Shown: positions 11,401 through 23,720 of the stretch, in pieces
Layout of the letters: every line of letters starts with the position of its first letter
Numbering within the stretch: the first letter of the stretch is position 1
Assembly (NCBI GenBank): GCA_903772945.1
Contig: CAICTM010000167.1
Span: 1 to 64,000 of the forward strand
Direction: 5' to 3'
Source of the DNA: Seminavis robusta
Lineage: Eukaryota; Bacillariophyta; Bacillariophyceae; Naviculales; Naviculaceae
Length of the DNA stretch: 64,000 nucleotides
Notes under the pieces: generated by a model
Database searches by the model: none
Seen by the model: the letters and a program-made list of their open reading frames with translations, nothing else
Told to the model about the DNA's origin: nothing
Program-made: the position numbers and the translations under genes

Positions 11401-11806
11401 GGCATGAACGGCTTGACTTCATCAGCCCTTGCATCAATAATTGGAAGCACACCCAAAAGCTGAAAGTCGGGGGGGTTGGGGTTGCGAGCTTGGGAGCCGC
11501 AGCGGACAAGCCCATGCAAAAATTTCATATTTTAAGGAAAGAGTTAACTCACGCTGACGTCACTCTTACTAAAATATTCGAAGTCACTTAGACATGCAAG
11601 CCTGGAGAGTGAAGAGGCCGGCTTTTGGCGCCCTCTCACATTTCATCAAAGCACCGCGAAAGATCATGTTTTTGATGTATGTGTTGATGTTGTTGATTGA
11701 CTGGATGACTGACTATTCTATCTATTGTTACACTGACAGCTTCTAGCTAGTAGTATTCAGGAGAGTGAATAAACAATACATAATCGCATCAGTGGGTTTG
11801 GCCATC
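11401..11806. promoter_or_regulatory. Bidirectional intergenic promoter region
   Basis: About 400 bases lie between two divergent genes (frataxin-like and the 759-aa protein). No TATA box or known operator was recognised. The bidirectional role is inferred from gene orientation only. Confidence 0.35.
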
Positions 11807-12098
11807 ATGGAGGAGGACGGAGGTGTGGAAATCCCACTAGCTGAAAGTGATGATGATGATTTTGAAGGTGTCATCCCATCTGTAGAATCTCCTGAAGAAG
11901 TTGCTGAGAATGTGCTTCCTCCTACCGGTACCGGTACCGATATGCCTCTAACGATTGAGAATCCGTTTCGACATCAATCCCTGCCCCACACGAATACGAA
12001 ACGAGATCACTTTCCTTCCTTTGATCAAGCCGTGATGATGCGCACAGGTTCTCCTGCTACGTCCTCGTCGTCGTCGAGAAACACTAACTTGTCGTCAC

Positions 12099-12130
<32 letters not shown>

Positions 12131-14173
12131 TCTAACGAGAATACACGTAGAAGCCCAAATGCATTGAACCAATCCAATGCCTCTTCTACTGCCAATTCCA
12201 ATGCGTCTTCCCTCAACATGTCCATCGGAGCTCGCGCTGTTCTCAATGATCATCTAAGACACATTGCCAAACATGGTTTAGACAACAGTAACAGCAGCAA
12301 CGCGTATACAGGTAGTCCAACTCATCAGCACCCGCCAAAGTCTCAAGAATCAATCACACCACCACGCAATCCTTTAGATGCTGTTTGGGACGATATACTC
12401 GAGGGTACAGACGAGAAAGCTGATATCGATAGAAACAACAATCCTCCTCCATCACCTCCAGCTGGGGCTACCCTGAGATCTTCCTCCTTTCAATCACCAC
12501 CTGATTTGGACCGCATTGACACCATTGTCTCCGTCTCGTCGGGAGATGAGGAAGGAACAGTTGCTATAGAAGTATCGCCCAAAATGGAACTTGCCGGCAT
12601 GAATACACCAGATTTTGCTCGGCGGCAACCCCGTCGCAGTCAGCAGCAGTCATCGTACATCTGGGATCCTCATGCTCAAGATGACAATCAAAGTCGTAGC
12701 AGCAAATCGACAGCTTCCTACTTTCAAAGTGAACGAGTACAAGAACTTCATACACCCGAACGAAATCAATCCATGTTGGGACCACAACACCAGTCGGTCA
12801 CATTGCGGAATACCTCCTACTCGCCTGCAACTCCTTCCATTCTGGAGGGCTCGTCGATCACAGCAGATCACTCCATGACAATGGCGCAAATGTTTCAGGC
12901 CTTGACGATGGGATCCGCAGGAGGAGTGTCGCCTCCTCCGATGGATACTAGCTTTGCTTCCTTTGGTGTCGGAGCTGCAGATTTGTCACGCATCACTGCC
13001 ACTGGAGGAACCCCCGAAACTTCCTATGCCCAGCAACAAAGCAGCATTAGTCCATCACACCACAATCAGCTGCTCTTTCCGTCCTGGGACGACGACTCAT
13101 TCCATGGGCACATGCTAGATGTTCCTCCACCGCCGCCACCGCCTCCTCCTGCTAGTCGTCGATCGACCAGCAACCTGACCAAAAACCCTTCCACGGTTAG
13201 GACTGTGACTGACAGTGCTGTGTGGAGATCCTTTCCAATGCCTCGCATGCACCGATCCCTGTCACCACCCGAAATCAAAAGACCGCCGTTGCTGCAAAAG
13301 CAACACTCTTGTCCAACGACGGCACAACAATCTGTAATATCAGACGAAGCTCCTTGGGACGAAGCAGAAGCCGTATTCTCTGCGGCGGCGAGAAAAGCAG
13401 GTCTCTTGGCATTGGCACAGGAGCAACCAAACAGGGGAAGTGAGCAGGAACCACCACCGACAGAGAATCTAATGGACTTTTTCCGTGATGTCACTGCAGG
13501 ACCTGGATCTTCCTCCATTTCGTCCAGAGACAACCCAAGTGTCAGTTCTCCACCAGGCTTCTTCCTTTCTGGGAAAACAGACTCTGCTCCGATTACAATC
13601 GCGCATTCTCAGGACACATCCGATATTTCAACAATTCATAATGAATCCTCCTCGGGGGTAGCTCAACAGAATACATCGTCCTCTTCCTCATCGATCATGG
13701 GGAAACCACCAGCGGCATCCGTGATGAGGCGACAAACCAGGACTGGCAAGCCACCATCTGATAAACGACAAAAGGCCAGCGGGCAACCCTATGCTGCTGT
13801 CAGCCCGCAAAACAAGTCATCGTCTTCCTCGTCGTCTCATCACGGAAGCAAGCACTTGGATCGACGCCGTTACAGAACCGTAGTACCCAGGCAAGTGCAT
13901 ACCTGACTTGGTTTCTCCATTGATGTTGATTGGTCCTTTTTCCCAAGCTCACTTTTCTTCTCTCTGCCAAACTCTAGTCGAGTTTTTCTCAAGGACGAGC
14001 CCAAAGAAGGATTCTTTCCTGCTCCGAGGGATAGCTTTTCTTTTGACAATTCGCTTAGCCCACAAAGGCAGCTAGAGCTGGAAGCTTCCTTTGAAGCAGC
14101 GTCTCAGGAGTCGGCCGGAGTAGAGGAGACAGAGGAGCTGCAAAAACAACCCAGTCGGAGACGCCTTGCTTGA
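11807..14173 (+). CDS. Long disordered protein, two exons, 759 aa
   Basis: Exon 1 is 11807-13890 and exon 2 is 13978-14173. The 87-nt intron begins GCAAGT and ends CTCTAG, a GC-AG intron. Joining restores an open frame of 64 further codons ending in TGA, whereas read-through stops within six codons. The first ATG is in good context (catcATGG). The protein is acidic at its start (ESDDDDFEG). It is then mostly low complexity: Ser-rich blocks, a poly-Asn run (about residues 101-115), a poly-Pro run (about 440-450) and basic RRQTRTG/KRQKA motifs near the end. No folded domain is evident. It may be a regulatory or scaffold protein. The TACCGGTA repeat at 11923-11938 is translated within it as a TGTG stretch. 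Confidence 0.75.
11923..11938. repeat. TACCGGTA block within a coding region
   Basis: This block is identical to the 16-base block at 8155-8170, but it is kept in frame in the 759-aa gene, where it encodes Thr-Gly repeats. Confidence 0.8.
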
Positions 14174-14350
14174 TACAAGTAAAGGTTGACCAAGGGTGCA
14201 AATACAAACTCACAAAGCGGGGGGTAGTGGGCAAGGTAAAGACAAAATTGACGTACGAATCAATATCGCTAGGAGTACAGCATCAATAGCTAGCTAGAAG
14301 AGTTGATATCTGCAAAACTGTGTCTACTTGTGTGGCGGCTATCTAGCTAA

Positions 14351-15547
14351 CTAGTAGCCTCCGTACAGCCCTGGGAACTCTGCGTTGGGTGGTCTCATGT
14401 TTGTGATTCGCCATCGCAGTCCTCCATCATTTCCTCCATTCAACCATGCTTCAAAAGTCCCAACCCAGATTTGCCTCTCATCTTTGATAATTGGCGGGGT
14501 CGCCGATGACGACGATTTATTGGCGTTGTCCCCGGAGATGGAATCGCTCCGTTGAACCTCCTCTTTCAATGACTTTAATGCATCGGTGGCAGGGTTGACG
14601 GGGTCATTAAAAATTTCTGGCTTGACCTCAATCTTCTGTTCCATCTCGTACAGGACTTCAATCTGAGCTGCAACGGGTGTCGTGTCAACTTCCTCGGGCT
14701 CGCCGGATGCTGCATCTTCTTCTCCTTCCTCTTTAGCTTCAATAGTATCTGTATCAGATTTCAGTTTGTCATCCTTGCTACTCTGCTTTCCCTCTTCACC
14801 ATCGTTCGTGACCGATTCGCTATTGTCGTTTGCGACCTCTTCGTTGTCCATGATCATGGCACGCGCACTCAATACGGCCACATAAGACACATTGGTGGTT
14901 CCCTCTTTGTAGCTGGCCAACATTGCGGCAGTTTCTGTTGTAAGAAACAGAGAATCGAACAACTTGGGTGATACCATGAGACCTAATTGTCCAGCGTGCG
15001 ACTCTGGGTCCTTTTCTGCTTGCTCTTTCCAAAGATTGTCAGGTAGGGAAAAGTCCGTGTTTCCGTCGGATCCCTTTCGATGCATGGAGCTAGTTACAAT
15101 CTGATGCATCCTTTGCAACAATTTTTCGGTTCTTTCTTCTTGGGACGTAACGCTGGGAAACTCATTTTGCAGTTGACCCATGGTCTCATGGAAATTTCTC
15201 AAAGCGGGCTTGACTCCCATTAGAAAGTCGCTCACATCGAAATTATACTTTTCCCAGACGGGGTCTTGCAAATCATGAAACAACGCAATTGTCAACATGT
15301 TGCCAAACCTAGCCTGTTTCAAAACTTCTGCGTTGATATTGGCCGATTCTATGGATGCCATGAACGAGCGCCTGCTCTTCTCCGAAGATATCAAGGAAAT
15401 AATGCCTTTGGTTCCTGAGTAAATCGTGTCCCATAGACCCCTTTGGGGTATCAGCGTTGTCGATGACGAGGAAAGATATCGGCATACTCCCAACCTAGTG
15501 CGGGCTGAAGCAGCAGAACGCAGCGCATAGCGAGGGATCATCTTCAT
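14351..15547 (-). CDS. Predicted mitochondrial protein, 398 aa
   Basis: The N-terminus (MKMIPRYALRSAASARTR then CRYLSSSST) is a strong mitochondrial presequence with an RYLSS-type processing region. Residues about 35-230 are helical and carry few charged repeats. Residues about 230-285 are an acidic, disordered insert (EAKEEGEEDAASGEPEE). The C-terminal part (about 290-398) ends with an alpha/beta segment containing QIWVGTFEAWLNGG and LRWRITNMRPP. That tail loosely recalls the Tim44/MBA1 fold seen in import and ribosome-receptor proteins, but the match is not firm. It faces away from the NOT4-like gene and ends 177 bases from the preceding gene. Confidence 0.65.
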   Translation of the reverse strand: MKMIPRYALRSAASARTRLGVCRYLSSSSTTLIPQRGLWDTIYSGTKGIISLISSEKSRRSFMASIESANINAEVLKQARFGNMLTIALFHDLQDPVWEKYNFDVSDFLMGVKPALRNFHETMGQLQNEFPSVTSQEERTEKLLQRMHQIVTSSMHRKGSDGNTDFSLPDNLWKEQAEKDPESHAGQLGLMVSPKLFDSLFLTTETAAMLASYKEGTTNVSYVAVLSARAMIMDNEEVANDNSESVTNDGEEGKQSSKDDKLKSDTDTIEAKEEGEEDAASGEPEEVDTTPVAAQIEVLYEMEQKIEVKPEIFNDPVNPATDALKSLKEEVQRSDSISGDNANKSSSSATPPIIKDERQIWVGTFEAWLNGGNDGGLRWRITNMRPPNAEFPGLYGGY

Positions 15548-16730
15548 TGTCTATCGCAACACCTGTAGAAGAGAAACCCCCGAGGAGTGGCAAGATGATG
15601 TTTGTCGTAGTGGCGTGTGTGATGATTGATATTAGGTGTTGTGACTCATTGGTCCACTTCTGCAGTTGGGATGAGGGTAAAAACGACTCCCACCACTCCG
15701 TCGGGAAGCCACCACAAACCGAGCCATGGCGACTCCAACCGAATCGAATCGAATCAACCCAATGCTGCTGTCAGCAGAAGCAGAGCGGCACTAGTACCTC
15801 TAGCTACCGGTAAAAGGTTATAAATAGTATAGGAGTCCTCGCCAGGCGGACAGCTTTTTAGTAGGCGCCGTTACATGTTCTTACATGTACCGCCCGGCAG
15901 TGTCATCACAGTGAGACAGCACAAAAATGGAATACAGGGAACACACGCGTACCGTAGCCATTGCCACCTGTGTTTCATTCAACACTATCTCATCCTTTGA
16001 TCCTTCTGGTAGAGTGGGGGCTCGTAGTACTGGATTTGGACTTTGACTTCTTCTGCTTTTTCAGCTGCTAAATTGAGATCTCACTGTTCATCCAGGCAGG
16101 AGCTAGCTAGTCAAGAGATTTCTTCGATATTGTTTGCTTGATATGTTTGGGCCTCTGTTGCTTGTTGCCATGATGTCACTGCGAACAGACCAATGTAGAT
16201 TCACGACATAACAGGACTGTTTCGTACTAGATTTGCGAGGCAGCACACCGTCCAGCGTGCTTCAGATCCTCTCATTCTTACCCTGTTCAGGCAGCAGTAG
16301 AAACGATCCCACCCCCACCCCCGGCTCAGGATCCAGAATTTTTGATGCAGCCTCGTCGCCCCTCCAACTACAGTTTCCCGAAGGATTGAATCAATCATCT
16401 AGTAGGATAAGCAAGGCATGCACGACAAGGAGGAAGAGCGCAGCGGTACCATTGTGTACCAGGAGGTAGCCTCCGTCTTGTAGTGTACCGGTACTAGTAG
16501 ACTAGCTAGCTAGTAGCTACACGTAGAACTTGGGACCACGATCCTGTAGCTTGAACTCTTAATTCTTTTTTCTCACTCATCGCGGGCGCGCTTTCACCGT
16601 CTGGCCTTCGAAATTTCAATCTGCGTGGTTGAAAGACACTCGAACGATTGCTCTGCCAGCAACAACAGTGCAGCATTTCTCTTTGGACGTATTGGAAGGC
16701 CTAACAAACGCACAACAACAACCTATTACC
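15548..16730. other. Intergenic region between divergent genes
   Basis: No gene is supported. The DNA contains CTAGCTAG runs and single TACCGGTA motifs (for example near 15806 and 16485). It should include the promoters of the mitochondrial protein gene and the NOT4-like gene. Confidence 0.45.
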
Positions 16731-19700
16731 ATGATGGACGATGTAAGTGTAGCAATGTCGAAGTAGTTGTCGCTTTGACGGCGCTGGAGGCTTCGAAGTC
16801 GCTGTATTTTTGTTGAAGATGATGTCGGGTGACTCCCCTATCCTTAGTACTGATGCTACGACGGACAGTCGCTGTGACAGCCGCCGATCATCCACGGCGA
16901 GACCAGCTAGTAGACGGTCGGGTCGATGTTTGGCTGTTGGAGCTGCTATTGGTCTATGACCATGATGGAACTCGCTGTGGACAGCAGCAGGAGTCCGTCA
17001 ACGGTGGTCACATCAGTACCTGTAGAAGCAACAACGGGAATCCCGCAATTGTTTGAGTGAGAAATGACGTTGGTTTTTGCTAATGGAACGCTAGTTGCTG
17101 TGCATGTGCCTCCTGTTTTTTCCAGCGGAGTGGAAATCTGTGTTGACTGCTTGATGAAGTGCTTGTGAAACAGGTCGCGTTGACTGTATCTCACTCCTTC
17201 ACGTGTTTTCCGTTCTTTCTCTGCTTCGACTTTTTACACATCGAATTGAATCTTTTCGCAACTGTGCCAACAAACACAATACGAAACACTCAAATAAACA
17301 AAATCAATTACAGAACGAACACGTGTGCCCTCTCTGTTGCGAAGAACTTGACATTTCCGATCAACAATTTTTTCCGTGCAAATGTGGCTATCAAGTATGC
17401 ATGTGGTGTTGGCATCGCATTCGCGAATCAGAATCTGGGCTGTGTCCAGCTTGTCGAACACCCTATGGTGATGATCCCCATGAGTTTAGTGCCGTGGATG
17501 TCCAAGAAGTTCTCAAGGCCAACCGAGAAAAGGAGGCGGCGGCCAAGAGAGAACGCGAGCGACAACGACAACAAACACACAGTTCCGATGGGTCAGGTGG
17601 TTTAGGTTCAGGCGCAGGCCACAATTTCAATGGATCGTATGCCATTGCAGAAGATGGCACTCCGCTGACTGGAATCATGGAAGTGCCCAAGGATAGAACC
17701 CAACTCGCTAACATGAGAGTCATTCGCCGGAATCTTGTCTACGCTGTAGGATTACCACCATCGATAGCCAATGAAGACTTCTTGCGGAGACCCGAATACT
17801 TTGGACAGTACGGAAGGATCGCAAAGATTGTACTCAACCGCAGCCAAGCTAGCAACGGCGACCCACGACGCGCGAGTTGTTCTGCCTACGTGACATTTGT
17901 GCATAAGGTAAGCGATCAATCCACATGACTCGGACACTTCCAGGAAACAGAACCAAGCTCACGAAGGTTCGCTGTCTTTGCACGATCTGCTTGCTTGTGT
18001 AGGAGGATACGCTAGTCTGCATTTTAGCCTTGGACGGATTCTATCTGGAAAATCGCAATATTCGAGCATCTTACGGTACTTCGAAATACTGCTCTGCTTT
18101 CATAAAGAATGTGCGGTGTAACAACCCAGAGTGTACCTACCTGCACGAGATGGGGGCTGTAGAAGACACATTCACAAAACAGGAAATACAAGCAGGATAT
18201 GTGACCAGTGGACGGGATGTCTTGGCGCGACAGCAGCAGATCGTCCAGCAAGCTCTCAATGCAACGTCGCAAGGAATGGCTGGAACGGCTCCCCGTCGAA
18301 AAGTGGGGGGCGGTGGACCATCGGGGACTGGCAAAGGAGCATCCAACCCAATCTTCCCGGCGCCAGAATTTGATGAGCCTACAAAACCAGCTCCGTTGGT
18401 ACCCGCGCCAACTGGTATGTCTCGGGCTGCGAGCACTGGAACCGGATTTCCAACTGTTACCGCAGCGGCGCAACAGACAGTGGCAAAGCCAATCACCCGT
18501 TCAGCGTCTACGGGTACAACCAAGGCTGCTGTGAGCGGAGCGGTTCAACCTGCGGCTAGAAAGGGAATCCTTTCCAGCGGAAGCACTGATCCCCCCCTCT
18601 CGCAAGCCCCGGCAACGGCTGCTTCGGTGGTTGCTGGGGTTCATTCGGCTTCCGGAGGAATTGGCAGTGCGCCCACTCCTCGTACAACGCTAACCCCGCT
18701 TACGCCTTTGAAACGCACCAACAATAAAACTACAGCTGCCAAGCCCGCAGCTTCTACCGCCGATACAAACACTTTGAGCATGCCAACAATTTCCAACAGT
18801 TATCCCAAGCCACAAAAGGCGGTTGCACAGCGTATTGGATCCTCAAAGAATCAAAATGACACTAGCCGCGGCACCAGTACCATTGTTGGTACCATGGTCG
18901 GAGCTACCGCTACCACCACGGCAACTGCCACAGCCGCCCCTGCCTCTACTGCTCCCGCGCCTGCCCCTGTCGCACCGCCCTCCCCAGCATTGCCGGCTGT
19001 TCGGAACATGCCCACTTCAGCCAGCCTGACTCCGCTCAAAGACACGGAGGATCAACAGCACCAACCTTCGAGTCTTTCTTCTCTGGGAGGAGAAGTGATT
19101 GCGGCTCCCGAGAGGTCCAAGGCTTCTGCCTCGGTAGGAGCCATCGGAAGCCCATTTAGTGGCGGCCCCCGAACCAGCAGCGCTTCAGTTGGGCCGGGCG
19201 CTTTTAATAGACTTGATGGAAGGAACGACATCATAGGTGGTCGACCTATGGGATTGTCCGGTCTGGGAGGGGAGGTTTTCACAGGACCTTTGAGCTCCCC
19301 AGGCCCAAAGTCGGCAATTGGAAGCGGCAAAGACAAATGGGGATCCAATCATTTCTCTGGCAGTGGTGCAGTTGGCCAGCCCATCGGCCCTCCTGGCGGT
19401 TTGTGGGGTGGTCGCGGCAGCAACTCCAACTTGCAAGGAATCTCTGGATCTCCAGTGGGAAACCACAGCATTGGCGGCGGTGTCATTGGTTCACACATGC
19501 CGAGTCATGGATTATCCAATGAGGGCGCGTTTGGAGCTCCTGGTCCGCACAACTCCGGGAGCAATGCCCTTGCGTCAATCCTAGGGATCAATTTGCCCAC
19601 TGGCAGTGGATCGTTGCGTGAGTCGCCAAATTTGTGGCCCCAAGGCGCCATTCAACCGCCTCAACAACCAGCCCCTGTCTCTTCGCTACAAGGTACGCCA

Positions 19701-20036
19701 ATGCCGGCCATGCCGTCGCAGGGCATCATTGGTCGTTCCAACAGCGGCAGCAGCGGACTGATTGGCGGTGTCCCAATCGGAGGTAACCCGATTGGCATGG
19801 GTGGTCCGGTGGTGAATCAAGCTGGAACGATTGGCAACAGCAACAAGAATGATATTGCTTTGCTACAAAGTTTGCTCCCACAAGTCCACATTACCCGTGG
19901 AAATGGAGCCCCCCAGAACGGCTGGAATGCCGGTAGGGGACAGCATCAACAGCCTGTTGGTGTTGGTGCCGTTGGGCGAAACATGCCGCATCAGGCACAG
20001 CCTCAAGGCGCGGCTGGGAATCTCAACATCTGGTAA
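16731..20036 (+). CDS. NOT4: NOT4-like RING/RRM/CCCH E3 ubiquitin ligase, 879 aa
   Basis: The likely exons are 16731-16742 (four codons, MMDD), 17314-17907 and 18003-20036, joined by introns of 571 and 95 nt. NOT4 is the ubiquitin ligase of the CCR4-NOT complex, acting in mRNA decay and co-translational quality control. Residues about 8-55 form the NOT4-type C4C4 RING (CPLCCEELD, CGYQVCMWCWHRIR, LCPACRTPY). An RRM follows at about 120-220 (NLVYAVGLPP, PEYFGQYGRI) and is cut by the second intron. Then comes a CCCH finger (SKYCSAFIKNVRC, CTYLHEMG). The long tail is Ala/Ser/Gly/Pro rich, as in other NOT4 proteins. The first micro-exon is inferred from ATG context plus GTAAGT. Without it the frame runs back to 17203 with no homology. 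Confidence 0.9.
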
Positions 20037-21106
20037 AACGCGTCAACATAGTATGCGCCTGATAGTTGGAACGCATAGGAAATGGATGAATGGAAAGAAT
20101 GGAAGAAGTATGAAACGGACCCAGAATGGAAAAAGAATGGAACGGAATGGAAATGGATTGGAAGCGGGGGTGACTGCGATCGAAGATAGATATGACATTT
20201 GAATTGATGCTCGCTACATTTCTTTAAGTTCTTCTAGCAGTCGAGTCATGCCCTATCTGCTTTGTGTGTGACTGACAACCCTGTGTCTAGATTAGTAGTT
20301 GCTGCGACGTTTCAACGTGCACGTGCACAAATCATTGAGACGAGAAATCACTGGCATGGAACCCAGACGCCGTTTTGCGGGTCCCTCCAGTTCTATCTAA
20401 GAGTGCATGGTGCATTCTTTGGCTGGTCTTGTCGGAACGGTGACCCGATGTTGGTGGCGTCCCTGCTCGGACATCCCGCGGGCAAACATACCGGTACATG
20501 CAACAAATGATGGCAATAGATCAATGCACAGCTCAAGTAGCTAGCTATTGCAGTACTTCAGATCTGATCAATCTTTAGCCTACTCGTACTACATGTACAT
20601 CTTTTGACTCCACCACCCTATGCTCCGCCGCTGAGAGGTCGATACCTTCCACCGCCGTCCTCCGTATGACCATACCGGTATAGCCGATAGCCTCCTCCTC
20701 ATCATGCAGGACTCGTGGGCCCTACCCTCCTGCTCGTTGCTTTAGCTACACGGTACCGGTAGTACCGTAACTTTTAGGGGGGTTTGAACATGACATGTAT
20801 GAGTGGGGGGAGAAAGGACGGAAAAAAGGGCTAGGGTTTAATATCTAACTCTAGTCTTGCCGATTTGTGATCCGTTGAAGACCGAGCATTCCCCTTGCAT
20901 TGTCTAAGTGCAGTGCCGATGGGCATGCGTGCCAGCTTTGCACCTTCGAAACAACAAGAAAACATCAAAGTGGAAGTTTTGAAGCTTTGGTCAATGGCGC
21001 AGCAGTGTCGCCAACCCCTTGCACCGCCACCCAAAACCCATTGTTCATTCAGTGTCTACTGGTACTAGCCAGCATCCATTTCGAAGCCCGGTTGCTGTCT
21101 ACAACT
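20037..21106. other. Intergenic region
   Basis: This is the 3' flank of the NOT4-like gene, with tandem GGAATGGAAA-type repeats at about 20075-20160, then the promoter side of the exchanger gene. TACCGGTA-type motifs occur near 20752-20768. The frame of the exchanger is open from 20900, but the signal-peptide start at 21107 is preferred. Confidence 0.45.
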
Positions 21107-23720
21107 ATGTGCCGTCTTCTCGTGAAATGCTTGCTTTCATGGAGTCTCTGCATCACACCTTTTTCTCGTTATTTCGCCAGTATACACGCCACAAGCACAT
21201 GGGTTGCCGAGGCTGCTGTGACCAGATCAGACATCAGCTATGAACATTTCGCTACGCTACACAAACTCAACGATCGACATACAAACAAGTCAAGCCGGCT
21301 GAAGAGAGCAGCATCACCAGAAGCATTGATGCAAAGACAATCAATCTACCTGCCGTGGCAAGTCAACACTGATCGGCTATTTGTCAACAGCCACGGAAGA
21401 GTGGAAACACCAAGTGAGACTCTAACTAGACGCTTCCGATATGTTTTTGGACGTCAATATGGAAACAAAAAGAGACGGAGGAAACCCAGGGGAAGGTGGA
21501 TGAAGGCTGAGCCTTTTCGTCCATCCAAGGCAAGATTGCTTGAGAACCAGTACGATGATGCCTACTTTGCAGACGACAAATACAACGACGATGGCAACAA
21601 AAACAATGACGACGCCAAGAGAAACAATGATGATGATGGTGGTGGTGGTGGTGGTGGTGGCTACGATGACTACTACACTGACGATCTAGTCAGTGCTGCC
21701 GATGAGCGGTGCTCTGCCTTTCTTGTATCCTTCCTGGAAGGAACCACGGATGCACACGATACATGCGAAGGAATGATGAATGCCTACACTGCAGCAGGTA
21801 AGAACGAATATCACTAGAGAGTGCAGTAAAAGTTGGCTCCATCGTGGAAGCTCATCCTTCCCTCCTGTTTGTCATTTTTGTTGTTGTGTTGGTGTTGTAT
21901 GCTTGGTGGTTCAGATTGCTCCGAAAGCGACAGTATGTACAATGATTTACATGACTATGACGACTACTTCAACGAATTCGCCGAACATGAATGTTGTCAA
22001 GCTCTAATGGCCCATCATAGGGAGTACTGCGAGGAAGACAGACTTCTGTCAAACTTTCACTTGTTTGCGGCAGCATCCATCCTGCTGCTCTGTGAATGTG
22101 CCAAGGCACTGGTGGCAAGAGCCAACATTCATTTCCTCCCAGAAGCCGCCGTTTGTATCTTGGTGGGAACCATATGTGGTTTGACGGCACACATTCTGCC
22201 GTTTACAAACATTGATGATATCAGTTTTGATGATGAGCTCTTCCTGACAGTCCTCCTACCGCCAATCATTTTCGAGGCAGCTCTTTCTGTGTCCAAGTAT
22301 GAGTTCAAGAGACGCCGAGGTGCCATCTTTATGTTCAGTGTGTTCGGAACAGTGATTAGTACTTTCACGGCCGGTCTTATGGTCCATTTCATTTCAAAAC
22401 TCAGCAAAGCCACCACTTTTCCAATGCTTGATTCTCTAGTCTTTGGAGCGCTGATATCATCCATTGACCCTGTGGCGATTCTCAGTGTGCTGTCAAGTCT
22501 GAATATGGACCAAAAGGATACCATCTTTATCCTCGTCTTTGGCGAAAGGTAGGTCCCAGTGCACACATGCCCCGATTTAATGACAAATGATATCTTGGGG
22601 GATTACTCAACTCCTTTGTTACCTGTCTTGAAACCCATGCAGTCTTTTGAACGACGGTATTGCCATCACTGTGTTTCAAACTCTAGTGGATCGGTTCGAT
22701 GGGAAAACAAATGACGGCACCACGAGTCTAGATGAAATCTTTGATGCACTTGCAAGTTTTCTCATTGCAATGTTTGGGTCCATTTTTGTGGGCCTGACCT
22801 GTGGCTGTGGTGCCTGGGTCTATTTCTTTCTTCTGGGAAGAGACTTGCCTCCTGTGATGGAAGTCGGGAGTTTCTTTCTTTGGGCCCTTATTCCCTGGTA
22901 CATTGCAGACGGCCTTGGCATGTCAGGTATTGTGAGTATCGTGGCGGTTGCATTCTTCATTGATATCTATATTGCTGGGCCCAAAGATCCCAAGGGCGGG
23001 CCACCGAAGCGACCGAAAGTAGAATTCAATTCGGAGGACGGCCACTACATGCACATGCAAGACCATCCTGCTCAATCAATGTCATCGTTCGAGTCTACAG
23101 GTCGATCCGTCGGGCCGCTGCCAAGTACAGAGCGACTTCACTTGTCCTCTGTCGCTGACAGGCATGTTCGGTTTGTCGCCCATTTGACCGCCCAGCTGGC
23201 CGAGAACGCCATCTTTGCCTATCTCGGTCTATTTCTTTTCAGTAACAACTACGATTGGGATCCTACACTGGTGACAATATCAATCTTCTCTTGCGTGGCC
23301 AGTCGAGCATTCATGGTCGTCGTTGTTTCCTGGGTCATCCTGCACATTTATCGTTGTCGCGGAATGGCTGGTGCTTCAGTTTCGAATTCGAGCAAAACTG
23401 CAGTAGCCATATCTGATCCCCGCACTCAGGCTGTGCTTGTCCTGGCGGGCCTGAGAGGGGCAGTATCTCTTGCACTGGTGGAGAACGTTCCAATCTATAA
23501 TCAACAAACGGGGGAAGGCTGCGAATTCAAGCAGCTTATGAAGGGCATGACCTCAGCATCCATCCTATTTACAACTTTTGTATTTGGCGGTGGAGCCTAT
23601 TACATCTTGCCAGCACTTGGCATATCAAGAGATGCAGAGTCTGTGGAAAAATCATCAGTCCAAACCCCGATTCATGAACACGAAGCAGAAATAAGGGTAC
23701 CGGACGCCGTGGTGGTTTAG
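21107..23720 (+). CDS. Na+/H+ exchanger (CPA1/NHE family), three exons, 800 aa
   Basis: The exons are 21107-21797, 21915-22548 and 22643-23720, with introns of 117 and 94 nt. The second splice rebuilds the family motif FGESLLNDG. The start at 21107 gives a signal peptide (CRLLVKCLLSWSLC). A hydrophilic, probably lumenal or extracellular domain of about 270 residues follows, with Asp/Asn-rich and poly-Gly stretches. The membrane domain has about 12 segments. It includes the hallmark SSIDPVAILSVL and GES-LLNDG ion-site motifs, LPPIIFEAAL, and late AGLRGAVSLALVE. These proteins swap Na+ or K+ for H+ to control pH and salt. The C-terminal cytosolic tail is short, so it may lack the calcineurin/calmodulin-type control of animal NHEs. 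The GGT run near 21641-21660 encodes the poly-Gly. Confidence 0.92.

Noticed and set aside
17203-17313. An upstream extension of the NOT4 frame, giving a start at 17203.
   Set aside because: The extra 37 codons match no NOT4 N-terminus and lie just before an intron acceptor (TTACAG). The micro-exon fits better.
18137-18534. Open frames on both strands within the NOT4 tail.
   Set aside because: They are shadows of a low-complexity, GC-rich coding region and carry no domain.
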